Source of the DNA: an archaeon
GTDB taxonomy: Archaea; Thermoproteota; Nitrososphaeria; Conexivisphaerales; UBA164
Assembly (NCBI GenBank): GCA_021792955.1
Contig: JAJYTP010000003.1
Coordinates: 82,037-119,343, forward strand
Length of the DNA stretch: 37,307 nt
Direction: 5' to 3'
This document shows positions 24,879-33,194 of the stretch, piece by piece. Position 1 is the stretch's first letter. The number at the start of each line of letters is the position of its first letter. The notes under the pieces are model-generated. The model was not told the origin of the DNA. It did not search any database and saw only the letters and a list, made by a program, of their open reading frames with translations. Made by a program: the position numbers and the translations under genes.

Positions 24879-26441
24879 CTATACCGAGAGAAGCCCTTCG
24901 AGTTCGTTCCAACTGATCTTGCTCCTGTTAACCCACATGAACTTATTCCTTAGTGAAGCTGAATAGACCTTGTCAAGGGTTAACTGGCTTTTGTCGCACC
25001 ATCCCTTGATCACTCTTGGGTCAACGTAATTCTTGAAAGAAGTTATTAAATTATAGTCCTTAGACATTCTGGCGAACTTGAGCCCCATCTTGTACTTGTT
25101 GACAACCTGGAGGCGTCTCTGCTTTGCCTTTGGAGTTGTAGGCGGATTCTTTCGCAGATTATCGATCCTTTCCTCCAATCTCCTCATCCTCTCGTCCCAA
25201 TTCTTGGGAGGGGTTCTCTTATGATTAAGCGCTATAGCGGCATTGAGGTTAGCCACCTTTGTGTGATATATCTTCTGATATTCTGGCAGTTTATCCGGCC
25301 TTTTTACAGAGTTCAGATATCTGAAGACTTCAGTGGTTCCCCTGTAAGTCCTGAACACCTTTGCCGTTAGACCCTTTACTTTTTTACCAAGGAAATTATT
25401 TACGTGCCTTGATGTTATTCCGGCAAATAGCAGGGGGGTATCACCGTCATCCATAAAGGACCTGAGATTGTTAGCCAGTGAAGCCGGCGGGTCCACTATC
25501 TCCTTTTCCCAATGTACGCTATCTTTGCCTAGGAAGTCGAACCTGATCCTGTGATCTATAAAGGAGACGTGTTCCTTTCTCAACGTGGTGGCCCCAACGG
25601 TATCTGCCTCCTCCTTTGAGTCCTTTTCATCACCAACCCTCATCGCGAGCGAATCTATAAGGTAACACGCGGTGGCCACCTTGCGTGTTGTAATGTCCTT
25701 GGCATCCAATCGCTCTGTTATATATTTCCTTATTTCGCTCATCCTTGCTCCAAGCTTGAGAGCTCTGTCGTACTTCTCCTTGTTCCTCTGTTGTGAGAGG
25801 CTTGAACTTTCATGAAGCCAGACGTACTTCCTCTTCCCCGTAAGGCGATCATCCCAGTAGGCTATCCACATGGCATCTGGTCTGCTTATCACGCGTTTCC
25901 AGTTTCCTTGTGGGATCGGCGCCCCTTTGTCAAGGTTCAGGACTATATCCGATTCTGATATGGGAGGCTTCCAGCGTCCACGCAAAGGGTGATTTCCCCT
26001 TCCTATGAACAGGCCGGGTGGTTCGACAGCCCAGTTAGCTATAGGAACCGCTTTACCATCCATTAACGCGAATCCATACTTTTCTTTAAGCTTCTCCCTT
26101 GCTTCCTTTTTTAAGGCTCGTTCCTCCTTTGAGAGCTCCTTCTTTGCCATCCTATCCTGCTCGATAGCCCTGACAAAATCCGAAAAATCCATATCCTTTA
26201 TCCTTATTCGGCGATATTCCTCGGGTAGCTTTGGTAGGAAATCGCGTTCAAAGTTGGCGATAAACGTATCATCCACGGTGCCCAGCTTTCTAGCATATGC
26301 GAAGGCCATCATTTCTGCTTCATCGGATAGCTCAATGGGTCTCTCCCCGATCCGTAGCTTAATGCCCCTGTGGCTATACCTCTCGCCAGTGTAAACACCG
26401 TTGTGCCTTAGCGTGCTCCAGTAAGAAGCCATTCTCCTCAT
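24879..26441 (-). CDS. Eukaryote-type DNA topoisomerase IB
   Basis: The 520-aa protein contains core and C-terminal domains. The catalytic set is complete: Arg268 in MRVGDEKD before EADTVGATTLRKEH, the Lys in the following beta hairpin, KVFRTYRGTTEV with the second Arg, His407 in LNHKRTPP, and Tyr472 in FKNYVDPRV. Between them is a charged linker (about 415-445). It relaxes supercoils of both signs through a 3'-phosphotyrosine without ATP. In archaea TopoIB is known from Thaumarchaeota and close relatives, so it is the best lineage marker here. The eukaryotic disordered N-terminal region is absent. It lies 7 nt downstream of pelota, so one transcript is likely. Alternative start ATG at 26432. 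Confidence 0.95.
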   Translation of the reverse strand: MRRMASYWSTLRHNGVYTGERYSHRGIKLRIGERPIELSDEAEMMAFAYARKLGTVDDTFIANFERDFLPKLPEEYRRIRIKDMDFSDFVRAIEQDRMAKKELSKEERALKKEAREKLKEKYGFALMDGKAVPIANWAVEPPGLFIGRGNHPLRGRWKPPISESDIVLNLDKGAPIPQGNWKRVISRPDAMWIAYWDDRLTGKRKYVWLHESSSLSQQRNKEKYDRALKLGARMSEIRKYITERLDAKDITTRKVATACYLIDSLAMRVGDEKDSKEEADTVGATTLRKEHVSFIDHRIRFDFLGKDSVHWEKEIVDPPASLANNLRSFMDDGDTPLLFAGITSRHVNNFLGKKVKGLTAKVFRTYRGTTEVFRYLNSVKRPDKLPEYQKIYHTKVANLNAAIALNHKRTPPKNWDERMRRLEERIDNLRKNPPTTPKAKQRRLQVVNKYKMGLKFARMSKDYNLITSFKNYVDPRVIKGWCDKSQLTLDKVYSASLRNKFMWVNRSKISWNELEGLLSV

Positions 26442-26448
26442 TCAACCT

Positions 26449-27501
26449 CTAGACTTTGAACCTGAGCAGCGCTGCGATCCCTCCCAAGCTCTTCAACCAT
26501 ATCTTCGTATTGTGTTCTGCCATAAATATCTTGACCTTCCCCTTTTTCCTTTCAACATCCTCCATAAGTGAAATCGTCCTCCGTCTTATTTCCAAGTCTG
26601 AGGAGTGAAGGACGTCATTGGATACCATTAAGGTTTCAACTGCACCAATTTTGCTGGCTTCCTCTATGTCCTTGATCCCATACAATACGGCGCCATCCTT
26701 TGAAATTCTCCTGTTAAACTCCTCCATAAGCCTGTCCTCTTCAACTATATCGAATTCCCTTAGAAGCTCCTGCAGGGCCCCTTTTTTAACCACCTCATAT
26801 ATGCCCTTTACCCCCCCATAAGAAGTATCCATCAGGTCTATGTTAATAGCTGGGTTGATGTCCAGAACGGCCCGCTTTAGCTGCTCCTTAAGGAACGCCG
26901 GGCCTGCTATTATGACCTTCCTTGCTTGAATTGAGCCAGATTTTTGAATGATTTCCTTTGCGAGCATCTGGAGTTTGCTGGATTTATATTTCCCCTCTAA
27001 CTCGGGCGTCCCCTTTACGTGATAATCTATTGATATTTTTTCGAGGATATCTAGGCCATAGTTCATAAGCTTAGCGGCGGCGAAATCTTCACTATCCACA
27101 GCGCAGATCATTATTGAAGTTGTGACCCTCCTTTCTGCGTCCTTCAACCTTCGTATATCCATATCGAGCCAGCTTTCGTCTTTATAAATCGCTATCTCAT
27201 CTCCACTGGAAATGGAAATGGTGTGATTTTTGCCTAGGACGTCAAATTCTTCGGGGCCTGCAGTGACAATGCCGTGCACCCTTAGCCTGTTGGCCATGGG
27301 TTGCAGCTCCGCCCATTCAATTTTTACCTCTAAGAACATGGACCTCCTTTTGCTGGAGCTGCCCTCCTTTATTTCCCTGGTGGTTCTACCTATTAACCTG
27401 TCTCCCTTATATAGCACATTGTAAAGGTCCCAGAGATCATCTTCGCCGTCTATCCTGAGCTTCAAATAGTGAGACTTCGGATCCAGTTCCAGCAGCTTCA
27501 A
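26449..27501 (-). CDS. pelA: Pelota (ribosome rescue factor)
   Basis: The 350-aa protein has the eRF1-like three-domain layout. Domain A (1-130) contains DDLWDLYNVLYKGDRLIGRTTRE. Domain B (130-260) contains IICAVDSEDF-type strands and KVIIAGPAFLKEQL. Domain C (260-350) contains GIKDIEEASKIGAVETLMVSND. It lacks the GGQ of release factors, as expected. Pelota binds empty A sites and, with aEF1A/ABCE1, splits stalled ribosomes. The start is TTG at 27501, preceded by GGGGT and, about 30 nt upstream, a TATA-like GCTTTTAAAGG on the minus strand. It is co-transcribed with TopoIB. Confidence 0.93.
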   Translation of the reverse strand: MKLLELDPKSHYLKLRIDGEDDLWDLYNVLYKGDRLIGRTTREIKEGSSSKRRSMFLEVKIEWAELQPMANRLRVHGIVTAGPEEFDVLGKNHTISISSGDEIAIYKDESWLDMDIRRLKDAERRVTTSIMICAVDSEDFAAAKLMNYGLDILEKISIDYHVKGTPELEGKYKSSKLQMLAKEIIQKSGSIQARKVIIAGPAFLKEQLKRAVLDINPAINIDLMDTSYGGVKGIYEVVKKGALQELLREFDIVEEDRLMEEFNRRISKDGAVLYGIKDIEEASKIGAVETLMVSNDVLHSSDLEIRRRTISLMEDVERKKGKVKIFMAEHNTKIWLKSLGGIAALLRFKV

Positions 27502-27815
27502 TTTATACCCCGACTCTATAATTGGGCCTTTAAAAGCATATACAAATTAACGGGTCCCATATTTGGTGGATATAACGGTATGCGTTTTCAACTTCCTCAC
27601 TTGGTATTTACATTATTTACACGCTTTGGCAGTCCCTATACATGAAAGTGCGGCATTTACCCCTTTAAATTAGAATCGGACGCTGCATATGCTAACACTA
27701 ACAACTAGAGCTGATAGATCTGGTGATCAGGGGTTGTAGAATGCATTTATATGTACAGGTCAAATTTATTTTACAGTAGGTTATTAGCGTTGGGCATATT
27801 GTGCTAAAGTTTTAA

Positions 27816-27835
27816 CAGGGTATAATTGTATCCTG
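27816..27835. repeat. 20-nt palindrome
   Basis: The left half CAGGGTATAA and the right half TTGTATCCTG are reverse complements apart from two G:T steps. It lies in the 446-nt gap (27502-27947) between pelota and the ABC permease, in which I see no gene. The gap also holds the pelota promoter near 27530 and TATA-like AT-rich runs (about 27748). Confidence 0.45.
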
Positions 27836-27895
27836 GCCGGCGGGCGCTCAGCCTTCCCCCTTGATTTTATCCTTTGATTTTACCGTATATGGTTT

Positions 27896-27932
27896 GGTTA
27901 TGCCTCCAGTTTACGTAAACGGAAGGCATACC
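27896..27932. repeat. Nested palindrome downstream of the ABC exporter operon
   Basis: A perfect 12-bp palindrome, GTTTACGTAAAC (27909-27920), sits inside a wider imperfect inverted repeat (GGTTATGCCTCC and GGAAGGCATACC). It begins 15 nt beyond the permease stop, so it could be a 3' hairpin of that transcript. There is no T run after it on the minus strand, so it is not a classical terminator. Confidence 0.5.
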
Positions 27933-27947
27933 AATGGTAGTCAAATC

Positions 27948-28919
27948 CTACTTGCCCAACAGTTTCCAGGACATAACTATCCCCACAGCGGAGAGAACTA
28001 CTGCGAAGCCCACGACCACCGAAAAGTCCATCCATAATGGGAACATGCCCGTGGCTCCAATGAGGAGCTGCCTGATTCCATCGATAGAATAGCTAACCGG
28101 GTTGAACTTTACGACTGTCTGCAACCATGATGGCATTATCTTCACTGGGAATAGTGCGTTACTGGCAAATAGCAGAGGCAGGTTTAGCAGGTTTATCACC
28201 ATCATCTGAGTCTGCCAGTTGGAGGACCTCAGGGAGAGCGCTACGAAAAGCGCAGATAGGCCCATCGATATCAAGAATATAATGATAAATGCACCCATTA
28301 ACCCCACCGCGGTTAAGCTACCCACGTTCATGCCAAGCGCTATACCGATCAGAAGAACCGCTGCAGCTTGGACGAGGGATCTTATCACACTCTGCAGCAC
28401 CTTACCCATGATTATTGCGCTTCTGCCCACGGGCGTACTAAGGGCCTTGTTCATGAAGCCGAACCTCTTATCCCATACTACTGACATCCCGCTGAACGTG
28501 GAACTGAAAAGCACTACGAATATCAGCATCCCGGCCACTAGGTATGAGAAGTAGCTGGTCGTGCCGAAGAAGTAAATCATGATCTGATTGGCGCTGGCTC
28601 CGCTCGACCCTGCGCCCGCTGTAATAAACGAGCTGAAGTTCAGAGCTTTCCCAAATAGTGCAAGCCATATAACTGGCTGCACTAGCGACATAATCAGCTG
28701 ATAGGGATTGGTATACCACTTCTTTAGGTCCCTGTTGGTCAGAGCCCAAAGGCCGTGTAATGGGCTCGTGTTTAGCTTTGGTGCTGGCATGGATGCCCTT
28801 CTAATTCCTCCTGTTACCTGGACTACGCCTTCTATCTGTGAATTCCTTAAACCGGGTTCATTTGCCGGAGGCTCTTGTCTATCTACCAATTCGATCGCCC
28901 TCCTAAGACCTCGCCACAT
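27948..28919 (-). CDS. ABC-2 type exporter permease (DrrB-like)
   Basis: The 323-aa membrane protein has a cytosolic N-terminal stretch of about 70 residues, then about six transmembrane helices. It contains the ABC-2 permease block KRFGFMNKALSTPVGRSAIIMGKVL (near residue 150) and LLNLPLLFASNALFPV near the end, as in DrrB-type exporters of daunorubicin and lipids. The start overlaps the ATPase gene by 17 nt. The first 45 residues (Pro/Arg-rich, not membrane) are unusually long for the family, and the true start could be an internal Met (about residue 44, MPAPKLNTSP). It exports an unknown lipophilic substrate with the ATPase. Confidence 0.87.
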   Translation of the reverse strand: MWRGLRRAIELVDRQEPPANEPGLRNSQIEGVVQVTGGIRRASMPAPKLNTSPLHGLWALTNRDLKKWYTNPYQLIMSLVQPVIWLALFGKALNFSSFITAGAGSSGASANQIMIYFFGTTSYFSYLVAGMLIFVVLFSSTFSGMSVVWDKRFGFMNKALSTPVGRSAIIMGKVLQSVIRSLVQAAAVLLIGIALGMNVGSLTAVGLMGAFIIIFLISMGLSALFVALSLRSSNWQTQMMVINLLNLPLLFASNALFPVKIMPSWLQTVVKFNPVSYSIDGIRQLLIGATGMFPLWMDFSVVVGFAVVLSAVGIVMSWKLLGK

Positions 28920-29943
28920 GCATAGTTCTTCTCTGGCTTGCCATCTCCCATTTGTTGGTTTCCTCCTCCCTCAGCGTCCTTCCTGTCAATTCCAGATAGG
29001 CTTCATCTAGCGTTGGCTTCGTCAGTGAAATCTTAAGGACATGCATACCCTTTGATCGAACCACATCCATGATAGCCGGAGAAGCCACATCCCCTGATTC
29101 GGCCTTAATCCTGTACTCGTGATCCTTTTTGGTTACGGACTTAACTAGGCTCAACTTTGCGATATCAGAAGAGATATCTGGCTCGTCTTCCTTGACACCG
29201 ACAACGATAACATCTCCTCCCACGGAAGCCTTAAGCTCGTCCGGCGTGCCTATCCTTACAATCTGACCATGGTCTATAACCGCGATCCTGTCACAGAGCG
29301 AATCGGCTTCTTCAAGATAGTGCGTCGTCAAAAATAACGTCATATTGTAATCCTTTTTAAGTTTTCGAATGTACGACCAGACGGCGGTCCGCGTTTGAAC
29401 ATCGAGCCCAAGTGTGGGCTCATCAAGGAAGAGCAACTTAGGGTAATTAATAAGGCCCGAGGCAAGCTCCAGCCTCCTTCTCATTCCCCCCGAGTATGTG
29501 CTGACCTTTCTATTAGCGGCGTCATAGAGTTCCACTAACCTTAGGAGTTCATCTGCATGAGGCTTTGAGTCGGAGCGAGGCAATCCATAGAGATCTGCAC
29601 ATAACAGTATGTTTTCGAACCCGGTTAGGTCCTCATCGGCCGTGTAATCCTGAGGAACTACACCAACATTTCTTCTTACATCATTGGCCTGTTTGTGGAT
29701 ATCGTATCCGCATACGATAGCCTTGCCCGAAGTGGGTTGCGTCAGCGTAGTGAGCATGCTGATCGTTGTGGTCTTCCCTGCACCGTTAGGCCCAAGGAAT
29801 CCGAAAATCTCCCCCTCCTTTACTTCGAAGCTTATTTCCCTTACGGCCTTCGTCCTGCCGTTATAAACTTTGGTGAGGCCTTCCACCTTAATTATTGCAG
29901 GCCTATCGTTCTGTATCGTGTCCGGGTGTTCTGCCATAGTCAA
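28903..29943 (-). CDS. ABC exporter ATP-binding protein (DrrA-like)
   Basis: The 346-aa protein has a complete ABC domain: Walker A GPNGAGKTTTISML (about 52), signature TYSGGMRRRLELASG (about 155), Walker B LLFLDEPTLGLD with the catalytic Glu intact, and H-loop TTHYLEEAD. A DrrA-type C-terminal domain ends in SLTKPTLDEAYLELTGR. In contrast to the 5847 ATPase, all catalytic residues are present. Starts are TTG 29943, overlapping the previous stop, or ATG 29937, which seems equally likely. It is the third gene of a four-gene operon led by a PadR regulator, which suggests an inducible multidrug- or lipid-type exporter. Confidence 0.92.
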   Translation of the reverse strand: MTMAEHPDTIQNDRPAIIKVEGLTKVYNGRTKAVREISFEVKEGEIFGFLGPNGAGKTTTISMLTTLTQPTSGKAIVCGYDIHKQANDVRRNVGVVPQDYTADEDLTGFENILLCADLYGLPRSDSKPHADELLRLVELYDAANRKVSTYSGGMRRRLELASGLINYPKLLFLDEPTLGLDVQTRTAVWSYIRKLKKDYNMTLFLTTHYLEEADSLCDRIAVIDHGQIVRIGTPDELKASVGGDVIVVGVKEDEPDISSDIAKLSLVKSVTKKDHEYRIKAESGDVASPAIMDVVRSKGMHVLKISLTKPTLDEAYLELTGRTLREEETNKWEMASQRRTMHVARS

Positions 29944-30191
29944 TAACGCCCCTCATCGATCGGAACTGTGCACATCGGTAGTCCGGTAAATTTCATATTA
30001 TTGGCAGTCAATTTATGGTCTGCATAGGCATGGTTTAGCGTGGTACCCAATGCGCATGTTCTATCCTTTACATTGCATTCCACAACCCCAATAGACCTAA
30101 AATTGACGACTAGCTTATCTAGCTCCGCCAAGGATATGCCTTGATCGCGAACCCTAGCCAGAGAAATTGTCATCATCACTGAATAGTTCAT
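29940..30191 (-). CDS. Small uncharacterised protein in a PadR-ABC exporter operon
   Basis: The 83-aa protein begins with ATG 30191, overlapping the PadR stop (ATGA) and ending at the ABC ATPase start, so it is coupled on both sides. I recognise no family. It has three Cys (VVECNVKDRTC and PMCTV), no membrane segment and no signal peptide. The N-terminal half (about 5-40) resembles a helix-turn-helix-like stretch (QGISLAELDKLVVNFRSIGV). Its position suggests a ligand-binding or co-regulatory partner of PadR or the exporter, but that is inference only. The tight overlaps argue against a spurious ORF. Confidence 0.55.
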   Translation of the reverse strand: MNYSVMMTISLARVRDQGISLAELDKLVVNFRSIGVVECNVKDRTCALGTTLNHAYADHKLTANNMKFTGLPMCTVPIDEGRY

Positions 30192-30607
30192 TGATTAATC
30201 AACTTCTCTAATCTTTTAACGATGAGAGTTATTCTTTCCCTGTATGGTTCAATCTTGGATTTCTTCTCTTCCTCTAGGTATGTCGTACTATTCTCCATTT
30301 CGACTATTACATCATCTGTTGAGTAGATCATCTTAAATGGCGACCCGAAGTGGTCGTTCACTTCCTCTTCACCTCTCTGCGTAAGCCTATATCTACCATC
30401 ATCCATCTTTTCTATCAAACTAGATTTTAGAAGCGTTTCTAACAGAGGATAAACAGTGCCCGGCGACGGTCTCCAAAAACCCATGCTGATCTTCTCCACG
30501 GCATCCATTATTTCCGCTCCATTTCTAGGTCCTCCTTTCAGTATCCTAAGTGTTAAATATTTTAATCCTCCTTCTTTGCCAACTTGATATCTTAAATATG
30601 GCCACAT
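30188..30607 (-). CDS. PadR-family transcriptional repressor of the exporter operon
   Basis: The 139-aa protein has a PadR winged helix: LKYLTLRILKGGPRNGAEIMDAVEK, FWRPSPGTVYPLLETLLKSSLI with the recognition helix, and DGRYRLTQRGEEEV as the wing. A C-terminal coiled-coil tail (about 105-139) is used for dimerisation. It is the first gene of an operon with the 83-aa protein and a Drr-type exporter, a typical PadR setting in which the repressor controls its own operon and is released by the exported compound. A palindrome covers its start codon, and the TATA box is about 26 nt upstream. Confidence 0.9.
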   Translation of the reverse strand: MWPYLRYQVGKEGGLKYLTLRILKGGPRNGAEIMDAVEKISMGFWRPSPGTVYPLLETLLKSSLIEKMDDGRYRLTQRGEEEVNDHFGSPFKMIYSTDDVIVEMENSTTYLEEEKKSKIEPYRERITLIVKRLEKLINQ

Positions 30608-30621
30608 ATCGGAGCCGATAT
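30606..30621. promoter_or_regulatory. Palindromic operator over the start of the PadR operon
   Basis: ATATCGG (30606-30612), AG, CCGATAT (30615-30621): perfect 7-bp arms overlapping the PadR ATG (30605-30607). The minus-strand TATA box (30629-30638) puts the transcript start at about 30607, so a dimer bound here would block initiation. Confidence 0.55.
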
Positions 30622-30628
30622 CGGTACA

Positions 30629-30638
30629 TTATATAAAC
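30629..30638 (-). promoter_or_regulatory. TATA box of the PadR-ABC operon
   Basis: Minus-strand GTTTATATAA is centred 26 nt from the PadR ATG, giving a leaderless start at the palindrome. Confidence 0.6.
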
Positions 30639-30715
30639 GTATCTTATATTTCAACCTGTTTCAGCGATTGAACCATTCTCATTGCTCAAATTCTTTTGCT
30701 ATATAACCTCTGTGG

Positions 30716-32290
30716 TCAGTCCTTCGGTTCGATAGTGATTCGAACACCAGACGCCTTCTCCATCTTGGTTATGTTCTCTCCGCCCTTCCCGATTATACGG
30801 GGTATAACGTCCCTATCAACTTTTAGGATAATCCTATTTCCCCTGCTATGCAGTATTTCAGCGTCCGGATCGTATTCCGCTATTATGGCCTGTAGCGCAT
30901 CAATAGAGCGTCTTTTTAACGGTCTTCGTTGATTTGCCTCAGCCCGCCCGCCGATGGGCACCACGACCTTCTCCTCACCATATGTGTATATTTCGTACTC
31001 TAACTTGGCTGTGTCAAATTCCCTGACTTCAACTATAGGCCTGGAAAGGTCCTCTTCGCTCATTCCGTTCGGAACCCTGACGGCAAGGTTCAGCGTTAGC
31101 ACCTTTTTGATGTCGCCATTTTTCACAAATATTATAGTATCCACTATATGGGGTATCATTCCAAGGTCGATACGCCCGAAGAACCTCTGAACCGCATCGA
31201 TTGGCTCACTGGAGTGTACCACTCCGATCATTCCAACTCCAGCCAACCTCATATCTGCGAAAACCATAAAGTCTTTTGTCTTTCTCACTTCATCAAATAC
31301 AGTGTAGTCGGGGCGTACTAGTAACAATATCTCCGCGGTTTTTTCAAAGTCGCCTTCGAGCGGTCCATACTGAGTTATTTCAGGACCTACCTGTAGGTCC
31401 CGGGGAGATTCAAACGTCTTAACCACCTTACCTTTCCTGGTGTAAAATTCTGCGATAGAGCTGGCCAGCGTGGACTTCCCAGAGCCGGGTGGGCCGGCTA
31501 TTATCAACCCTTCGGCCTTCTTTTCCAATCTTTCAATGAGCTGAGGTTGAATGTGATAATCGTCAAGCGTCAGCTTCACAATTGGTCTAACTATAGTAAC
31601 CTCTTTTCCATCAGAGAATGGTGGACGGGCAATAACTATCCTGTAATTTTCTAATTGAATAACGGTCGCTCCTCCCATTTTCATCTCGATGAAAGTTCCA
31701 TTCCTGCCTCTGGAGCGGTTGTCAATTTCATTTATTATCGCTTCCATCCTGTCCGAATCAAGTGGCTTTTCGTTTAGCTTGACCAAGGTGAAGTTACCGG
31801 GACTCCCCTTTTTAACGTAAGGAGGAACACCTTCCTTCAGATGAACGCTCAGCACATCATCAGCAAAGAAACCTTCTACTATCATAGGTTTCTGCTCTGT
31901 TGGGGGGAGCATGTATTTGCTAGCTATGCCTTCAGCCTCACAGACCAGATGAAGTACAAAATCCGAAGTGTATAGTGTAGCATCATTTGAACGGGCTACG
32001 TCTTTAATCATTGAGTCTATCCTGCCGCTGTGCGCCAGTTTGATATCCTCCATGCTTGGCATGGGGCCAATGACGCTGTACTTAAGGCCCTTTTTTGAGC
32101 ATAATTGTCGTATAGACGCCAGTTCTTTGAGCCCCTTAAAGCCTATCTCAAGGCCTTTGGATGCTTGAGCTTGGAGTTCATCAAGTGCCGGTTTCGGTAT
32201 TATTATCTCCGTTTCCTCAAATTCGTCTTGATTGAGTTCCTTTAAAACCAATCCATTAATTATAACGCTTGTATCCAGAACTATTTTCAT
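30716..32290 (-). CDS. PINA-type PIN domain / ATPase / KH protein
   Basis: The 524-aa protein has three domains. The PIN domain (1-140) carries the acidic residues in VLDTSVIING, PALDELQAQ, RIDSMIKD and LYTSDFV. The central VirB11/PilT-like ATPase (about 225-420) has Walker A AGPPGSGKSTLAS near 266 and Walker B YTVFDEVRK. The C-terminal KH domain has VIPRIIGKGGENITKM (about 490-515). In Sulfolobus the homologue PINA is a hexameric ATPase that drives Holliday junction branch migration and works with Hjc, whose gene is also in this window. The gene has its own minus-strand TATA-like box (GCTTTATATC) about 35 nt upstream. Firm on architecture. Confidence 0.93.
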   Translation of the reverse strand: MKIVLDTSVIINGLVLKELNQDEFEETEIIIPKPALDELQAQASKGLEIGFKGLKELASIRQLCSKKGLKYSVIGPMPSMEDIKLAHSGRIDSMIKDVARSNDATLYTSDFVLHLVCEAEGIASKYMLPPTEQKPMIVEGFFADDVLSVHLKEGVPPYVKKGSPGNFTLVKLNEKPLDSDRMEAIINEIDNRSRGRNGTFIEMKMGGATVIQLENYRIVIARPPFSDGKEVTIVRPIVKLTLDDYHIQPQLIERLEKKAEGLIIAGPPGSGKSTLASSIAEFYTRKGKVVKTFESPRDLQVGPEITQYGPLEGDFEKTAEILLLVRPDYTVFDEVRKTKDFMVFADMRLAGVGMIGVVHSSEPIDAVQRFFGRIDLGMIPHIVDTIIFVKNGDIKKVLTLNLAVRVPNGMSEEDLSRPIVEVREFDTAKLEYEIYTYGEEKVVVPIGGRAEANQRRPLKRRSIDALQAIIAEYDPDAEILHSRGNRIILKVDRDVIPRIIGKGGENITKMEKASGVRITIEPKD

Positions 32291-32397
32291 TCTTTAAAAT
32301 CTGCTCCTCTGCCATTGATATAAAGCTTTGTGCCATCCTGTAGAGGCCATATTGAGGATGCGCATAAAGGCTAATCTAAATAATCGATGTAGTTTAT

Positions 32398-33123
32398 ATG
32401 AGGTTCGATAAGGTTAAAAATTCAAGATGTATCAGATGTATAATGGCTTTTACGATGATCCTAGCTGAGAGTTCGCTGGAGCTAATCCCAGAGGAATTGG
32501 CCAGTGAAAAAGGTATAATTTCATACTGTAGGAGGGTTGGAAGGCCAATCTCTGGTTGTCTTCTTGATAGGTCATATCATCATCAGGCCATGTCTAAATT
32601 ACCTCAGTCATACAAGAGGGGTAGGCCCGATATAGCGTATCATGTGATGCTCGACACCGTTTATTCCCCATTGTTCATGGATGGATTGATGAATTTCTAT
32701 ATCCACACCTTTAAGGACAAGGTGATTGAGTTTGGCCCAGGCGTCCGGCCTCCCAGGGAATACAGCAGGTATGAAGGTCTAATGGTAGACCTATTCAGAA
32801 AGGGAAGCATCATCGAAGATGGTAAGATATTGCTATCGATAAGGAACTGCGGAATTAAAGGGTTACTGAACAAAATCAAGCCAGCCTTGGTGATTGGCCT
32901 CAGCATACTGGGCGAGCCGAGCAGCGTAGAAAACGTCGCCAGAATTTGTGCAGCTACAGACTCAGCTGCCGTAGTGATCGGCGGTTTCCCTCATGGTCAT
33001 TTTTCACAAGGGCTTCAAGAAATGCTTGATCGAACCTTTTCCATAGCCAGTAAGGGGTTGGATGCTAGCCTAGTAAGTGCACGGGTTATATATGAAGTCG
33101 AAAGGTCGCTTGGTGTAACATAG
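32398..33123 (+). CDS. nep1: rRNA pseudouridine N1-methyltransferase Nep1/Emg1
   Basis: The SPOUT methyltransferase shows the Nep1 hallmarks: MILAESSLELIPEEL, LLDRSYHHQAM, YKRGRPDIAYHVMLD, IHTFKDKVIEFGPGVRPPRE, RYEGLMVDLF, and near the C-terminus VIGGFPHGHFS for SAM and the knot. It methylates N1 of a pseudouridine in the small-subunit rRNA and helps assemble that subunit. From ATG 32398 it is 241 aa; an in-frame ATG at 32443 starts exactly where the conserved region begins and gives 226 aa, which fits the family equally well. The extra 15 residues hold two Cys. A weak TATA-like run lies at about 32370-32380. Confidence 0.92.
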   Translation: MRFDKVKNSRCIRCIMAFTMILAESSLELIPEELASEKGIISYCRRVGRPISGCLLDRSYHHQAMSKLPQSYKRGRPDIAYHVMLDTVYSPLFMDGLMNFYIHTFKDKVIEFGPGVRPPREYSRYEGLMVDLFRKGSIIEDGKILLSIRNCGIKGLLNKIKPALVIGLSILGEPSSVENVARICAATDSAAVVIGGFPHGHFSQGLQEMLDRTFSIASKGLDASLVSARVIYEVERSLGVT

Positions 33124-33194
33124 GGGGCCATTGATAGGTTAAAGCTCCTGTACAGCGTCCATAGATAACCTTTTTACGGTATAATGACAGCATA

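Noticed and set aside
27502-27947. CRISPR-like array or a small gene in the long gap
   Set aside because: No regularly spaced repeats and no ORF with start and coding character were found; only isolated palindromes.
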